Part shown: in pieces, positions 8,474 to 17,448 of the stretch
Numbering within the stretch: the first letter of the stretch is position 1
Layout of the letters: every line of letters begins with the position of its first letter
Source: Roseivivax lentus
Lineage (GTDB): Bacteria; Pseudomonadota; Alphaproteobacteria; Rhodobacterales; Rhodobacteraceae
Length of the DNA: 64,000 bases
Assembly: GCF_900156805.1 (NCBI RefSeq)
Contig: NZ_FTOQ01000003.1
Span: forward strand, 1 to 64,000
Direction of reading: 5' to 3'
Made by a program: the position numbers and the translations under genes
Notes under the pieces: generated by a model
Database searches by the model: none
What the model saw: only the letters and a program-made list of their open reading frames with translations
What the model was told of the DNA's origin: nothing

Positions 8474-9693
8474 CATCCTGCGCAGTCATCGGGGCGGGGC
8501 CGGTGGGCACCACCATGGCGCTGGCGCTCATCCGCGCGGGCTTCGAGGTGAGCCTCTTCGAACGCGAGGCGAGCCTGCCCGCCGATCCCCGCGCCGCGAC
8601 ACTGCAGCCGCCAACGCTCGAGATGCTGAGCGCGCTCGGCACCGGCGCCGAGATCATCGCCAAGGGGCTTTCCGCGCCGGTCTTCCAGTTTCGCGACCGC
8701 GCCTCGGACGCGGTGCTGGCCGAATACGATTACGGACGGCTTGAGGGTGAGACGCCGTTCCCCTTCGCCGTGCAATGCGAGCAGTTCAAGGTCGCCGATA
8801 CCAATGCCCGGGCCATCGAGGCCACGCGCCCCGGCACGCTGCGGCTCAAGACCGCCGTGACCGGGTTCGAGCAGGACGCGGACGGCGTGACCGTCCATGT
8901 CGAAACCCCCGAAAGCACCGCCGAGACGCTACGGGTCGATTACCTGATCGGCTGCGACGGTGGCCGCAGCCTGACGCGCAAGGCGCTCGGCATCGCCTTC
9001 GAGGGCTTCACCTACGAGGAACGCTTCCTCGTGCTGACCACGCCCCGGGACTTCTTCGAACGCGGCTTCCGGGTGCGCAACTACGTGCTCGACCCGGTGC
9101 AATGGTGCGCGCTTTTCAAGGTGCCGCATGAGGGCCCGCCGGGCCTCTGGCGGATCGTGTTTCCGGCGCCCAGCGTCAGCTCCGGCATCGACGCGGTGTC
9201 GGACGCCTATGTGCTGGCGCAGATCAGGGGGCTCGACGACACGCTGACGCTCGCCGATATCACCCACCGCAACATCTACGCGGTCAATCAGCGCGTCGCG
9301 GCGTCCTTCCGCAAGGGGCGCGTCTTCCTGGCGGGTGATGCGGCGCATGTGAACAATCCGCTGGGCGGGCTCGGCATGAATTCGGGCATCCACGACGCCG
9401 TGAACCTTGCCGGGAAACTGGTCGCGGCACAGGCGGACCCGTCCCGCGCCGAGGCGCTGTTCGATGCCTATGACGTGGAGCGCCGCGGCATCGCCGACCG
9501 CTATGTGCAGGCGCAGACCATCCAGAACAAGAAGCGCCTCGAGGCCAAGACCCCCGAGGAGCGGAAGGCGGCTGCGGACGAGCTGCGCGCCACCTGCGCC
9601 GATCCGGACCGTCATTTTGCCTGGGTGATGAACGCCTCGCTCATCGCCGGGCTGAATTCGCTGAAAGACCAGACAGGGAGCATTTCGTCATGA
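8470..9693 (+). CDS. FAD-dependent aromatic monooxygenase (PHBH/MhpA-like)
   Basis: 407 residues of the group A flavin hydroxylase fold. The N-terminal Rossmann motif is AVIGAGPVGTTMALAL, the middle NAD(P)H/FAD motif is YLIGCDGGRS, and the second FAD motif is GDAAHVNNPLGGLGMNSGIHDAVNL. These enzymes add one oxygen atom to an activated aromatic ring, often ortho or para to a hydroxyl group. The protein ends soon after the fold, without the thioredoxin-like C-terminal domain of phenol hydroxylases. The start codon overlaps the stop of the molybdenum hydroxylase gene, and its own stop overlaps the next start, giving tight translational coupling. The substrate is not readable from sequence. Confidence 0.85.
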   Translation: MTSCAVIGAGPVGTTMALALIRAGFEVSLFEREASLPADPRAATLQPPTLEMLSALGTGAEIIAKGLSAPVFQFRDRASDAVLAEYDYGRLEGETPFPFAVQCEQFKVADTNARAIEATRPGTLRLKTAVTGFEQDADGVTVHVETPESTAETLRVDYLIGCDGGRSLTRKALGIAFEGFTYEERFLVLTTPRDFFERGFRVRNYVLDPVQWCALFKVPHEGPPGLWRIVFPAPSVSSGIDAVSDAYVLAQIRGLDDTLTLADITHRNIYAVNQRVAASFRKGRVFLAGDAAHVNNPLGGLGMNSGIHDAVNLAGKLVAAQADPSRAEALFDAYDVERRGIADRYVQAQTIQNKKRLEAKTPEERKAAADELRATCADPDRHFAWVMNASLIAGLNSLKDQTGSISS

Positions 9694-10439
9694 GCACCGG
9701 AACCGACGCGCTGGGCTATCGTCAGAAGATCGGGGTCGTGGTGCCCTCCACGAATACCATCGTGCAGCCCGAAACGGACGCCGTGCGCCTGCCGGGTGTG
9801 ACCTATCACATCGGGCGGATCCCGATCAGCAACAAGAAGATCTCGACCGACAATTTCCTCGACCACGTCGCGGCGATGCGGGCGGGGATCGAGACGGCGA
9901 CGGATCAGGTGATAAGTGCGGGCGTGGACCGGCTGATCATGGGTGTGGCGCTCGAGGCGTTCTGGGGCGGGCTTGAAGGTTCCGAGGATCTCAAGGCCAA
10001 GCTGGCCACCCATGCGGGCGTGCCGGTCATCCTGGGCTCGGACGCGGTGGCCGAGGGACTGCGCGCCTTCGGGGCGAAATCCATCGCGGTGCTGACGCCG
10101 CACATGCCCAAGGGCGACGAACAGGTGCGGAACTGGCTGGAGGAGGCCGGCTTCACGGTGCGCCGCCTGACCGGCCTGCAATGCGCGAGCCCGCGGGAGA
10201 TCGCCGAAGTGCCCGAGGCGCGGATCCGCAGCGCGCTGCAGGACCTCGATGGCGACGACGTGGACGCGCTCGTTCAGGTCGGCACCAACCTTGCGGGTGC
10301 CGGGGTCTGCGCGGAGGCGGAGCGCTTGCTCGGTAAACCGGCGCTGTCGATCAATACCGTGAGCGCATGGTCGGCGGTCCGGTCGGCGGGGATCGCGGAT
10401 CGCCTGCGCGGCCGTGGCCGCATCTTCGAGGAACATTGA
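9690..10439 (+). CDS. Maleate isomerase / Asp-Glu racemase superfamily protein
   Basis: 249 residues. It opens with IGVVVPSTNTIVQPETDAV, the N-terminal signature of maleate cis-trans isomerases and arylmalonate decarboxylases. In characterised maleate isomerases one catalytic Cys lies after the third beta strand and a second just before a TNL segment. Here the first site reads IMGVALEAFWGG and the second VGTNLAGAGVC, so neither canonical Cys is evident, although Cys occurs six residues after TNL and in LQCASP. A cis-trans isomerase role would fit a pathway producing maleate or maleylpyruvate, but the altered active site leaves this open. It is coupled to the monooxygenase gene by a 4-base overlap. 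Confidence 0.75.
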   Translation: MSTGTDALGYRQKIGVVVPSTNTIVQPETDAVRLPGVTYHIGRIPISNKKISTDNFLDHVAAMRAGIETATDQVISAGVDRLIMGVALEAFWGGLEGSEDLKAKLATHAGVPVILGSDAVAEGLRAFGAKSIAVLTPHMPKGDEQVRNWLEEAGFTVRRLTGLQCASPREIAEVPEARIRSALQDLDGDDVDALVQVGTNLAGAGVCAEAERLLGKPALSINTVSAWSAVRSAGIADRLRGRGRIFEEH

Positions 10440-10529
10440 CGGGCAGGCGGCGGGGATCGCCTTGTCCCTAGCGCTTGCGAGGTCCGGCACGGCTTCGCGG
10501 TCTTGCCGCGGCGGGCGTTCTCTGCTCAG

Positions 10530-10554
10530 CATGCGGCGGTTCACGCGCCGCATG
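10530..10554 (+). other. Intercistronic stem-loop
   Basis: CATGCGGCG and CGCCGCATG form a perfect 9-bp stem with a 7-base loop in the 197-base gap between the isomerase-like and hydrolase genes. There is no U-tract, so it is more likely an mRNA-processing or stability structure than a terminator. Confidence 0.4.
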
Positions 10555-10636
10555 GCCGGGACCCGGCACTCGCCGCCATTCGAGCGCCGAACGCACGTAA
10601 TAAAAGGGCCGGGCGCGCCCGCGACGAGGACGACCA

Positions 10637-11335
10637 ATGACCGACACATCGCAGAGCTACGTCATCCCCTGTCCGCCGACCATCGCCCTGCCGGTCGCGG
10701 GATCGGAGGCGTGTTTTCCGGTGCGCCGGGTCTATTGCATCGGGCGCAATTACGCCGCCCACGCGATCGAGATGGGCCATGATCCGGATCGCGAGGAGCC
10801 CTTCTTCTTCCAGAAGAACCCGGACAATCTCGACCCGACGGGGCGCTTTCCTTATCCGCCGCAATCGCAGGACGTGCATCACGAGGCCGAGCTTGCCGTG
10901 ATGCTGAAAGGCGGCGGGCGCGACATCGCCGTCGACGAGGCGCTGGATCATGTCTTCGGCTATGCCATTGCGCTCGACATGACGCGGCGGGACCTGCAGG
11001 GCGAGCAGAAGGCGCGCGGCCGCCCCTGGGAAATCGGCAAGGCGTTCGAGGCCTCTGCCCCGGTGGGGCCGGTGCATCCGGCCGCCGCGACCGGGCATCT
11101 CGATGCGGGGGCGATCACGCTGCATGTGAACGGCGTCCTGCGCCAGGAAGGCGATCTGAACCAGATGATCTGGAAGGTGCCCGAGCAGATCGCGTACCTC
11201 TCGCGCTATTACGAACTGGCGCCGGGCGACGTGATCCTGTCGGGCACGCCCGCCGGTGTGGGCCCGGTTGAGCGGGGCGATGTCATGACGGTCGCCATCG
11301 CGGGGCTGGGCGAGATGCGCGTCGAGGTGGTCTGA
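10637..11335 (+). CDS. Fumarylacetoacetate hydrolase family protein (fumarylpyruvate hydrolase-like)
   Basis: 232 residues, the compact FAH form typical of fumarylpyruvate hydrolases. VYCIGRNYAAHAIEMGH, then FFFQKNPDNL, HHEAELAVMLKGGGRDI (metal ligands in the H-E-x-E motif) and YAIALDMTRRDLQ are characteristic; GTPAGVGPVERGDVM closes the fold. The enzyme hydrolyses a C-C bond in a 2-oxo diacid, as in the gentisate pathway, where fumarylpyruvate gives fumarate and pyruvate. Its position after an isomerase-like gene supports the last step of an aromatic ring-cleavage route, though no ring-cleaving dioxygenase lies nearby. GAGGACG precedes the ATG. Confidence 0.85.
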   Translation: MTDTSQSYVIPCPPTIALPVAGSEACFPVRRVYCIGRNYAAHAIEMGHDPDREEPFFFQKNPDNLDPTGRFPYPPQSQDVHHEAELAVMLKGGGRDIAVDEALDHVFGYAIALDMTRRDLQGEQKARGRPWEIGKAFEASAPVGPVHPAAATGHLDAGAITLHVNGVLRQEGDLNQMIWKVPEQIAYLSRYYELAPGDVILSGTPAGVGPVERGDVMTVAIAGLGEMRVEVV

Positions 11336-11357
11336 CCGGCGCGCCTTCGGGCCGCGC

Positions 11358-12539
11358 TCAGGCCCGCCGCTTTGCCGCCTGCGCCGCGAGCGCCGCGTCA
11401 AGCGCCTCGGGCATCCATCCCTCCTCTACGGCGCGGGTCAGAAGCGCCGCTTGCGTCTCGGGGGCGAGCCCGCCCGCGGGCGGATCGCGGTCGAGATTGG
11501 TCGGGAAGGAATAGCCCTCTGCCGTGGCGGCGATGCTGGCGGCCAGCCCGGCGCGGCTCAACGTACCATCGCTCCAGCCGGTCTTGAGCGCGGGAAAGAC
11601 CGCCCGGCACATGGCAGCGCGGTCCACGCTTTCCATCGCCCGCCCGAAGGCCGAGGAGACCTGCAACAGGTTCACCATGCGGTGCACGTCGGCGCTGCGA
11701 TTGCTTCCGGCCGCATGAAATAGCGCCGGGTTGAAGAACAGCGCGTCGCCCTTCGAGAGCGGCAGCTGCACGTGATGCGCCTCGAAATGGGCGCGGAAAT
11801 CGTCGCGCCGCCAAGCCGCATAGCCGGGTTTGTAGAGCTGCGAGAAGGGCAGAAGCTTCGTCGGCCCGCTCTCGACGGGCATGTCGCAATGGGCGATCCC
11901 GCCCTGCAGCGTCATCAGCGGCGACAGGTCGTGCACATGGGCGGGGTAGGTGGCGCAAACCTCGGCGGTCTGGAAGCCCAGGTGATAGTCGCGATGGGCC
12001 TGCTGCGCCGCGCCGCCGGGATGAACGAGGTTGATCTGCGCGGTCATCTGGTAAAAGGGGCCGAGCCAGGCCTCGCAGGCCGCATCGACGGCGGGGCTTG
12101 CGAAAAAGCGCAGGAAGGTCGCGGGCGCCGCGAGGCAGAGCTTCTGCAGGGAATTCCAGATCCGGTCGTTGCTGCCCGCGGCGGCGAAATGGTCGGCCCC
12201 GCCGCCTCTTGCGGCCTTCTCCTCGGCGATGATGCGGGTATAGATCCCGGTTGCGGTGTCGATTGCCGCTTGGTCGGTCAGGGCCGCTTTCAGCACGAAG
12301 ACGCCCGCGCCCGAATGCAGGATCCGCGCCCATTCGGCCATCAGCGCGCGACGCGTCTCGGGTCTCTCCAGCATCGGCGCGCGGGCGACCATGTCGTAGA
12401 CGGGGATGTTCTGCGCCACTTCCGCCGCGTGGGGCACCTCCGCCGGATCGACGCTGCGGGCCGTCAGCGCGGCGAAATCGGCCAGCGTGCAGCTGGCGGC
12501 GTCGTAATAGCCGCCGGGGCCTTGGGGGACGTCCTTCAT
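11358..12539 (-). CDS. Phytanoyl-CoA dioxygenase (PhyH) family protein
   Basis: 393 residues. A Fe(II)/2-oxoglutarate double-stranded beta-helix is indicated by AQQAHRDYHLGFQ (HxD metal ligands) and the distal ALFHAAGSNRS (third His plus Arg for 2-oxoglutarate). Such enzymes hydroxylate unactivated carbons; the substrate here is unknown. It has a good AAGGAGG site and is the last gene of a minus-strand unit with iolB and the sugar ABC importer. Conversion of an inositol derivative is therefore a reasonable guess. It converges with the FAH-family gene, leaving a 22-base gap. Confidence 0.8.
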   Translation of the reverse strand: MKDVPQGPGGYYDAASCTLADFAALTARSVDPAEVPHAAEVAQNIPVYDMVARAPMLERPETRRALMAEWARILHSGAGVFVLKAALTDQAAIDTATGIYTRIIAEEKAARGGGADHFAAAGSNDRIWNSLQKLCLAAPATFLRFFASPAVDAACEAWLGPFYQMTAQINLVHPGGAAQQAHRDYHLGFQTAEVCATYPAHVHDLSPLMTLQGGIAHCDMPVESGPTKLLPFSQLYKPGYAAWRRDDFRAHFEAHHVQLPLSKGDALFFNPALFHAAGSNRSADVHRMVNLLQVSSAFGRAMESVDRAAMCRAVFPALKTGWSDGTLSRAGLAASIAATAEGYSFPTNLDRDPPAGGLAPETQAALLTRAVEEGWMPEALDAALAAQAAKRRA

Positions 12540-12587
12540 GCCGGCCTCCTTGGTCCGATCGGCGGGCCCGCCGGCGCAGGGCGGGAC

Positions 12588-13397
12588 TCAGCCCGCGTCG
12601 CGCCGGGCGATCCAGTCATGGTCGGGGTCGTTCTCGAAGCGCCATTTGCGCAGCGGGCCCGCCATCACGTTGAGGTAATACATCTCGTAGCCATAGGGCA
12701 CGCCGCAGGGATGATGCCCGCGTGGGACGATCACCACGTCGCCATCGGACACCGCGATGGTCTCGTCGAGGCTGCGGTCGTCGGTATAGACCCGCTGGAT
12801 GCCGAAGCCCTGGGCCGGGTTCAGCCGGTGGTAATAGGTCTCTTCGAGATAGGTCATGCGGGGAAAGTCGTCCTCGTCATGCCGGTGGCTCGGATAGGAG
12901 GACCAGTTGCCGTCGGGCGTGAACACCTCGGTCACCAGAAGCGAAGAGGCGACGTCGCGATCCTCCATGGCGATGTTGTTGATGTGGCGCGTGTTCTGCC
13001 CCTTGCCGCGCGGCGTGAGCGCGATCCCCTCCGGGCCGATCTTGCGCGGAGGGTAGGGGGCCGTGGCGGGAGCCGTGCAGACCGCGAGGACGCAATCGGT
13101 CGTGGCCTCGGCCTGCCAGTCGCTGTCGCCCGGCACGTAAAGGCAATGGGGCGGCGTTTTCTCGAAGACCGACAGGCGGTCGCCCATCTCGCCGAACTCT
13201 TCGCCCGCGGCGCGCAGATGGGCGCGGCCCTCCACCAACACGAGGATGGCCTCGCGCCCGCCGGTCTGTTCCGAGGCGCGGTCCCCCGGGGCGAGATGAT
13301 AGAGGCCGAAGCCCACATATCCCCATCCCGCCCGCTCCGGCGTGATGTCATGGACATGCCCGTGCCGGCCCGTGGGCCTGAAGCGCAGCTTGCTCAT
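12588..13397 (-). CDS. iolB: 5-deoxy-glucuronate isomerase IolB
   Basis: 269 residues, close to the roughly 270 of Bacillus subtilis IolB. The bicupin metal-binding motif is complete: [11 protein letters not shown], then [12 protein letters not shown], and [25 protein letters not shown]. IolB converts 5-deoxy-glucuronate to 5-dehydro-2-deoxy-gluconate in myo-inositol breakdown. The start codon overlaps the stop of the ABC ATPase gene (ATGA), so it is translated from the importer operon. The partner enzymes IolD, IolC and IolJ are in the second half of the cluster. A divergent IolB-like paralogue lies at about 23.6 kb. Confidence 0.92.
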   Translation of the reverse strand: MSKLRFRPTGRHGHVHDITPERAGWGYVGFGLYHLAPGDRASEQTGGREAILVLVEGRAHLRAAGEEFGEMGDRLSVFEKTPPHCLYVPGDSDWQAEATTDCVLAVCTAPATAPYPPRKIGPEGIALTPRGKGQNTRHINNIAMEDRDVASSLLVTEVFTPDGNWSSYPSHRHDEDDFPRMTYLEETYYHRLNPAQGFGIQRVYTDDRSLDETIAVSDGDVVIVPRGHHPCGVPYGYEMYYLNVMAGPLRKWRFENDPDHDWIARRDAG

Positions 13398-14188
13398 ACC
13401 GTCCCGCCGAGCGAGCCTTCGAGCTGGGCCAGTTCCTGACCGCCCGCCATGAGGTCCTGCAACTCGTCGGGCGTGATCTGCCCGCGCTGCGCGGTGCCGA
13501 GCGTCTTGCCGCGATTGAGAACGGTGAAGCGGTCGCCCACGGCCATGGCGTGGCGGACATTGTGGGTGATGAAGACCACCCCGATCCCGTCCTTGCGCAC
13601 CCGGTCGATGGTCGCCAGCACGTTCGAGGTCTGCCGCACACCGAGCGCCGAGGTCGGCTCGTCGAGGATCAGCACCTTGGCGCCGAAATAGACCGCCCGC
13701 GCGATGGCCACGGTCTGACGCTCGCCGCCCGAAAGGGTGCCAACCGCCTGGTCCGGCGCGCGCAGGTTGATGCCCATCTTCTTCATCTGCTCCATGGTGA
13801 TCGCGTTCGCGGTCTCCGTGTCGAAGCGCTTGAACGGGCCCGAGCCCTTGGTGGGCTCGCGCCCCATGAAGAAATTCCGCGTCACCGACATGAGCGGGAT
13901 CATCGCGAGGTCCTGATAGACCGTGGCGATGCCCGCCTCCATCGAGTCGCGCGGGCTGTCGAAATGCATCTCGCGGCCTTCGAACATGATCGAGCCCTTG
14001 GTGGGCTTGTGCACCCCGGACATGGTCTTGATGAAGGTTGACTTGCCCGCGCCGTTGTCGCCCAGAAGGCAATGGCATTCGCCGGGCGAGACGTCGAAGG
14101 ACACCCCGGCCAACGCGATCACGTTGCCGAAATGCTTCTCGATATTGTCCATGTGGATGATCGGGGCGTGTTCCGTGCGTGAGTTCAT
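13394..14188 (-). CDS. Sugar ABC transporter ATP-binding protein, single-domain (FrcA-like)
   Basis: 264 residues with Walker [10 protein letters not shown], signature LSGGERQ and Walker [14 protein letters not shown], then a switch His in FITHNV. Many carbohydrate importers of this class (RbsA, XylG) carry two fused ATPase domains of about 500 residues. This one has a single domain, as in the fructose system FrcABC of alphaproteobacteria, so two copies would assemble. It lies between the permease (1-base gap) and iolB (overlap), and the substrate is most likely inositol or a derivative. Confidence 0.88.
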   Translation of the reverse strand: MNSRTEHAPIIHMDNIEKHFGNVIALAGVSFDVSPGECHCLLGDNGAGKSTFIKTMSGVHKPTKGSIMFEGREMHFDSPRDSMEAGIATVYQDLAMIPLMSVTRNFFMGREPTKGSGPFKRFDTETANAITMEQMKKMGINLRAPDQAVGTLSGGERQTVAIARAVYFGAKVLILDEPTSALGVRQTSNVLATIDRVRKDGIGVVFITHNVRHAMAVGDRFTVLNRGKTLGTAQRGQITPDELQDLMAGGQELAQLEGSLGGTV

Positions 14189-14189
14189 C

Positions 14190-15302
14190 TTACCGCTCCC
14201 CCGTGACGCGCTTGCGGATGAGGTTGTTGAACACGACCGCGATCAGCAGCATGCCGCCCAGGAAGACGAGATACCAATCCTGGTCGATATCGGTGTAGGT
14301 CAGCCCGATCAGCACCATGCCGAAGATGATCGCGCCGAAGAACGCGCCCAGGGCCGAACCGTAGCCGCCGGTCAGAAGGCAGCCGCCGATCACCGCCGCG
14401 ATGATCGCCTCGAATTCCTTCTGGAAGCCGCGGCGGGCATCGGTGGACCCGGAATCGAGCACCGTGATGATGGCCACCATGGCCGCGCAGCAGGCAGTGA
14501 TCATGAAGAGGCTCAGCTTCACCCGGCGCACCGGCACGCCCGAATTGGACGCCGCGTTGGCGTCGCCGCCCGAGGCGAAGATCCAGTTGCCGTAGGGCGT
14601 GCGAGTCAGCACGTAATTGGCGATCAGCGCGATCACCACGAACCAGAGGATCTCGACCGGGATGCCCTGCACCTTGGGCGTGCCGTTCTTGAACGTGTCG
14701 ATCAGCCCGGCCTCGGCCAGCATGACGAAGAGCCCCGGGAAGGCCTCGCCCGAGAAGATCGGCGCGAGCCAGTCGCCCTCCACCGCCTCGCGCACGCCGC
14801 GCAGCTGGGTGGAGCCGTCGGTGGCCCATTTCAGACCCACCAGCGACAGGCCGCGCAGGATGAACAGGAAGGCCAGCGTGACGATGAAGGAGGGCAGGCC
14901 CGTGCGCAGCACGATCTGACCGTTGAGATTGCCCACGAGCGCCGCGAAGAGCAGCGTGAGCGGAATGGCGAAGAGAAGCGGGATGCCGAAGGTCACCACG
15001 CAGGCCCCGAAGAAGAGGCCCGCGAAGGCCACCATGGAGCCCAGCGACAGGTCAAACTCGCCGCCCACCATCAAGAGCGCCGCGCCGATGGCGAGGATGC
15101 CGAGCTGGGCCGCGGGCGACATGAAGTTCATGAAACCGGCAAGCGAGAACATCGCGGGATCGGCGGTGAACAGGAAAAAGACGGTGACGAGAATGACGCC
15201 CGCGATGGCGCCTAATTCCGGCCGTTTCATCAGGCGGGTGAACAGGGATTCCTGTTTGATCCGCTCGTCCGTCTGCGTGGTGGCTGTGCTGTCGGCGGCC
15301 AT
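14190..15302 (-). CDS. Sugar ABC transporter permease (FrcC/RbsC-like)
   Basis: 370 residues with about ten hydrophobic helices. [25 protein letters not shown] is the hallmark of the ribose/xylose/inositol permease family, and [29 protein letters not shown] is the C-terminal signature. The N-terminal 50 residues form a polar cytoplasmic extension. The protein acts as a homodimer with the downstream single-domain ATPase. Confidence 0.9.
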   Translation of the reverse strand: MAADSTATTQTDERIKQESLFTRLMKRPELGAIAGVILVTVFFLFTADPAMFSLAGFMNFMSPAAQLGILAIGAALLMVGGEFDLSLGSMVAFAGLFFGACVVTFGIPLLFAIPLTLLFAALVGNLNGQIVLRTGLPSFIVTLAFLFILRGLSLVGLKWATDGSTQLRGVREAVEGDWLAPIFSGEAFPGLFVMLAEAGLIDTFKNGTPKVQGIPVEILWFVVIALIANYVLTRTPYGNWIFASGGDANAASNSGVPVRRVKLSLFMITACCAAMVAIITVLDSGSTDARRGFQKEFEAIIAAVIGGCLLTGGYGSALGAFFGAIIFGMVLIGLTYTDIDQDWYLVFLGGMLLIAVVFNNLIRKRVTGER

Positions 15303-15328
15303 AATCCCCTCCCCTGGATCGGTGCCGA

Positions 15329-15353
15329 TGCCGGGCGGGTGGGCCGCCCGGCA
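15329..15353 (-). other. Stem-loop between binding protein and permease genes
   Basis: TGCCGGGCGG and CCGCCCGGCA form a perfect 10-bp stem around a 5-base loop in the 61-base gap after the binding-protein stop. With no T-tract on the minus strand it probably stabilises the upstream mRNA, raising binding-protein output relative to the membrane parts. Confidence 0.5.
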
Positions 15354-15363
15354 CCCTGTTTGC

Positions 15364-16290
15364 TTAGCGGATGCCCTCGGCGGAGAGCTCCACCACCTGT
15401 GCGGCCTTGTCGGCGGTGATCAGGTTCGGACCCGACGGCACGTTGCCGCCCGGAATGAGGCCGTAATCGGCATGCAGCGCCAGGAAGACCACGGGCAGGT
15501 AGCCCTGCAGGTATTGCTGCTGGTCGATGGCGAAGGTCGCGTTCCCGTCCGCAACCGCTTGCAGGAAATTCGCCGACAGGTCGAAGGAGCCGACATTGAC
15601 CTCGCCGGTGCGGCCAAGCGCTGCGACGGCGGCCACGGCGGGCTCCCCGGCCAGCGACGCGCCGAGCGCGATCACGGTGTCGACGTCGGGGTTCGAATCG
15701 AGCGACGCCTGCACCTTGGATTCGATTTCCGCCGGATCGTTGGTGGTGGGCAGGACCTCGACAGTGCCGCCGAAGCCTTCCGCGAAGCCCGCGCAGCGCT
15801 CATCGAGCGAGACGTTGCCGACCTCGTGGTTGATGCAGATGGCGCTGGTGCCGCCAAGCTCGGCCATCTTCTCGCCCGCCGCGCGGCCCGCGTCGAATTC
15901 TTCCTGGCCCACATGCAGAAGCGCGCCGAAGCTCTTGGCCGCGGCCCCGCCCGAATTCATCGAGATGACCGGGATGCCCGCGGCCACGGCGCGTTCGATC
16001 GAGGGGCCGAGCGCGTCGGCATCGGGCACCGAGACGACGATGCCGTCGGGCTCCTGGTTCACCGCGGCGTCGATCAGCTGGCTCATCGCCACCATGTCGA
16101 AGGTCTCGGGCGCGCGGTATTCCACGTTGGCCCCGGTATCGGCAGCCGCCTTCTCGACGCCGTTCTTGACGACCGACCAGAACGGGTCGCTGGCCTGGCC
16201 ATGGCTGACGACGATGATGTCGGCGGCCAGCGCGGGCGTGGCGACAGCCAGAGACACCGCCGCAATGGCGGTTTTGACGAATGTATTCAT
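15364..16290 (-). CDS. Periplasmic sugar-binding protein of the inositol-type ABC importer
   Basis: 308 residues. The Sec signal peptide is MNTFVKTAIAAVSLAVATPALA, with cleavage after ALA. The mature part is a type I periplasmic binding protein of the RbsB class (IIVVSHGQASDPFWSVVKNGVEKAAADTG, PDGIVVSVPDADALGP, GIPVISMNSG, VNVGSFDLS and FAIDQQQYLQGY). It is the first gene of the minus-strand unit, and a LacI-type palindrome lies 84 bases upstream of the start. Inositol or an inositol derivative is the likely ligand, by gene context. Confidence 0.88.
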   Translation of the reverse strand: MNTFVKTAIAAVSLAVATPALAADIIVVSHGQASDPFWSVVKNGVEKAAADTGANVEYRAPETFDMVAMSQLIDAAVNQEPDGIVVSVPDADALGPSIERAVAAGIPVISMNSGGAAAKSFGALLHVGQEEFDAGRAAGEKMAELGGTSAICINHEVGNVSLDERCAGFAEGFGGTVEVLPTTNDPAEIESKVQASLDSNPDVDTVIALGASLAGEPAVAAVAALGRTGEVNVGSFDLSANFLQAVADGNATFAIDQQQYLQGYLPVVFLALHADYGLIPGGNVPSGPNLITADKAAQVVELSAEGIR

Positions 16291-16373
16291 GAGTCCTCCC
16301 AAAATAGACTTTGCAGTCCTGCAAGACCGTTCCCTCGGCCTTGCAAGGGATGAAAGCACAGGTCTAATATTAT

Positions 16374-16387
16374 TGCAACCGGTTGCA
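16374..16387. promoter_or_regulatory. LacI-type operator in the importer/regulator divergent promoter
   Basis: TGCAACCGGTTGCA is a perfect 14-bp palindrome with a central CG, the usual LacI-family operator form. It lies between the ABC binding-protein gene and the lacI-like gene. The same core recurs as a perfect 16-bp palindrome at 20637-20652 between the dehydrogenase and iolD. Two copies only at the divergent promoters make a shared operator very likely. Confidence 0.85.
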
Positions 16388-16446
16388 TTCCGTCGCGCGG
16401 CAGGTCTTCGGGCACACCGCGCCGGGCGGAAAAAGGAGTTTTGACG

Positions 16447-17448
16447 ATGCCAGTGACCCTCAAGGACGTGGCCCTGCGCGCCGGCGTCTCGCGTTCGGCG
16501 GTCTCGCGGACCTTCACCGAGGGGGCCTCGGTCTCCGACAAGACCCGCGCCAAGGTCGAGCGGGCGGCGCGGGAGCTGGGCTATCACCCGAACGCGCTCG
16601 CCTCGTCGCTGACGACGGGGCGGACGAAGCTCATCGGGCTCATCTCGAACAACTTCCACAACCCGCTCTTCCTGCAGGTCTTCGACCTCTTCACCCGCAG
16701 CCTGCAGAACCGGGGCCTGCGCCCGCTCCTGGTGAACCTGACCGACACGACCGATCCCGATCAGTCGATCCGCCTGTTGCGGCAATATTCCGTCGACGGG
16801 GTGATCGTCGCCTCCTCGACCCTGTCGCCGGAATTCGCCCATGCCTTCCAGCAGGCCGGGCTGCCCGTCGTGCATTCCTTCGGACGCTTCGCGAGCGCGC
16901 CCAAGGTGCATGTGGTGGGCATCGACAACGTCGAATGCGGGCGGATGGCGGCGCGGACGCTGATCGCGCGCGGATACAAGCGGCTGGGATTTCTGGGCGG
17001 CCCGGCCACGGCCACCTCCACCATCGACCGCCGCAAGGGCTTCTGGGAGGTGATCGCCGAGACCGAGGGCGTCTCGGCCTCCGAAAGTTTCGCCAGCGCC
17101 TATTCCTTCGATGCCGGCCGCGCCGAGATGCTGAGCCTGATGCGCGCCCCGCTCTGCGAGGCCTATTTCTGCGGCGACGACGTGTTGTCCATCGGCGCGC
17201 TCAGTGCGTTGCGGGAAAACGGCATCGACGTGCCGGGCGACATTGGCATCATCGGGCTCAACGACATGGACATGGCCCGCTGGCAGCTCATCGACCTGAC
17301 CACGATCCGCCAGCCCATCCGCGAGATCATCGACAGCTCGATCGAGCTGGTCGTGGCGATGCTCGACAATCCTCAGCGCCACCCCGAAGCACGGCTCTTC
17401 GCCTGCGAGGTGATCGAGCGCGGCACGCTCCGGCCGCGCCCGGAGTGA
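16447..17448 (+). CDS. LacI-family transcriptional regulator of the inositol-type cluster
   Basis: 333 residues. The N-terminal helix-turn-helix is TLKDVALRAGVSRSAVSRTFTEG with the hinge helix ELGYHPNALASSLTTGRT. The rest is a periplasmic-binding-protein-like effector domain (LIGLISNNFHNPLF to VIERGTLRPRPE). AAGGAG eight bases upstream fixes the ATG at 16447 rather than the TTG two codons earlier. It should bind the two TTGCAACCGGTTGCA-type palindromes and repress the flanking genes, including itself, until an inducer (perhaps an inositol intermediate) is present. Its stop abuts the convergent dehydrogenase gene with no gap. Confidence 0.9.
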   Translation: MPVTLKDVALRAGVSRSAVSRTFTEGASVSDKTRAKVERAARELGYHPNALASSLTTGRTKLIGLISNNFHNPLFLQVFDLFTRSLQNRGLRPLLVNLTDTTDPDQSIRLLRQYSVDGVIVASSTLSPEFAHAFQQAGLPVVHSFGRFASAPKVHVVGIDNVECGRMAARTLIARGYKRLGFLGGPATATSTIDRRKGFWEVIAETEGVSASESFASAYSFDAGRAEMLSLMRAPLCEAYFCGDDVLSIGALSALRENGIDVPGDIGIIGLNDMDMARWQLIDLTTIRQPIREIIDSSIELVVAMLDNPQRHPEARLFACEVIERGTLRPRPE

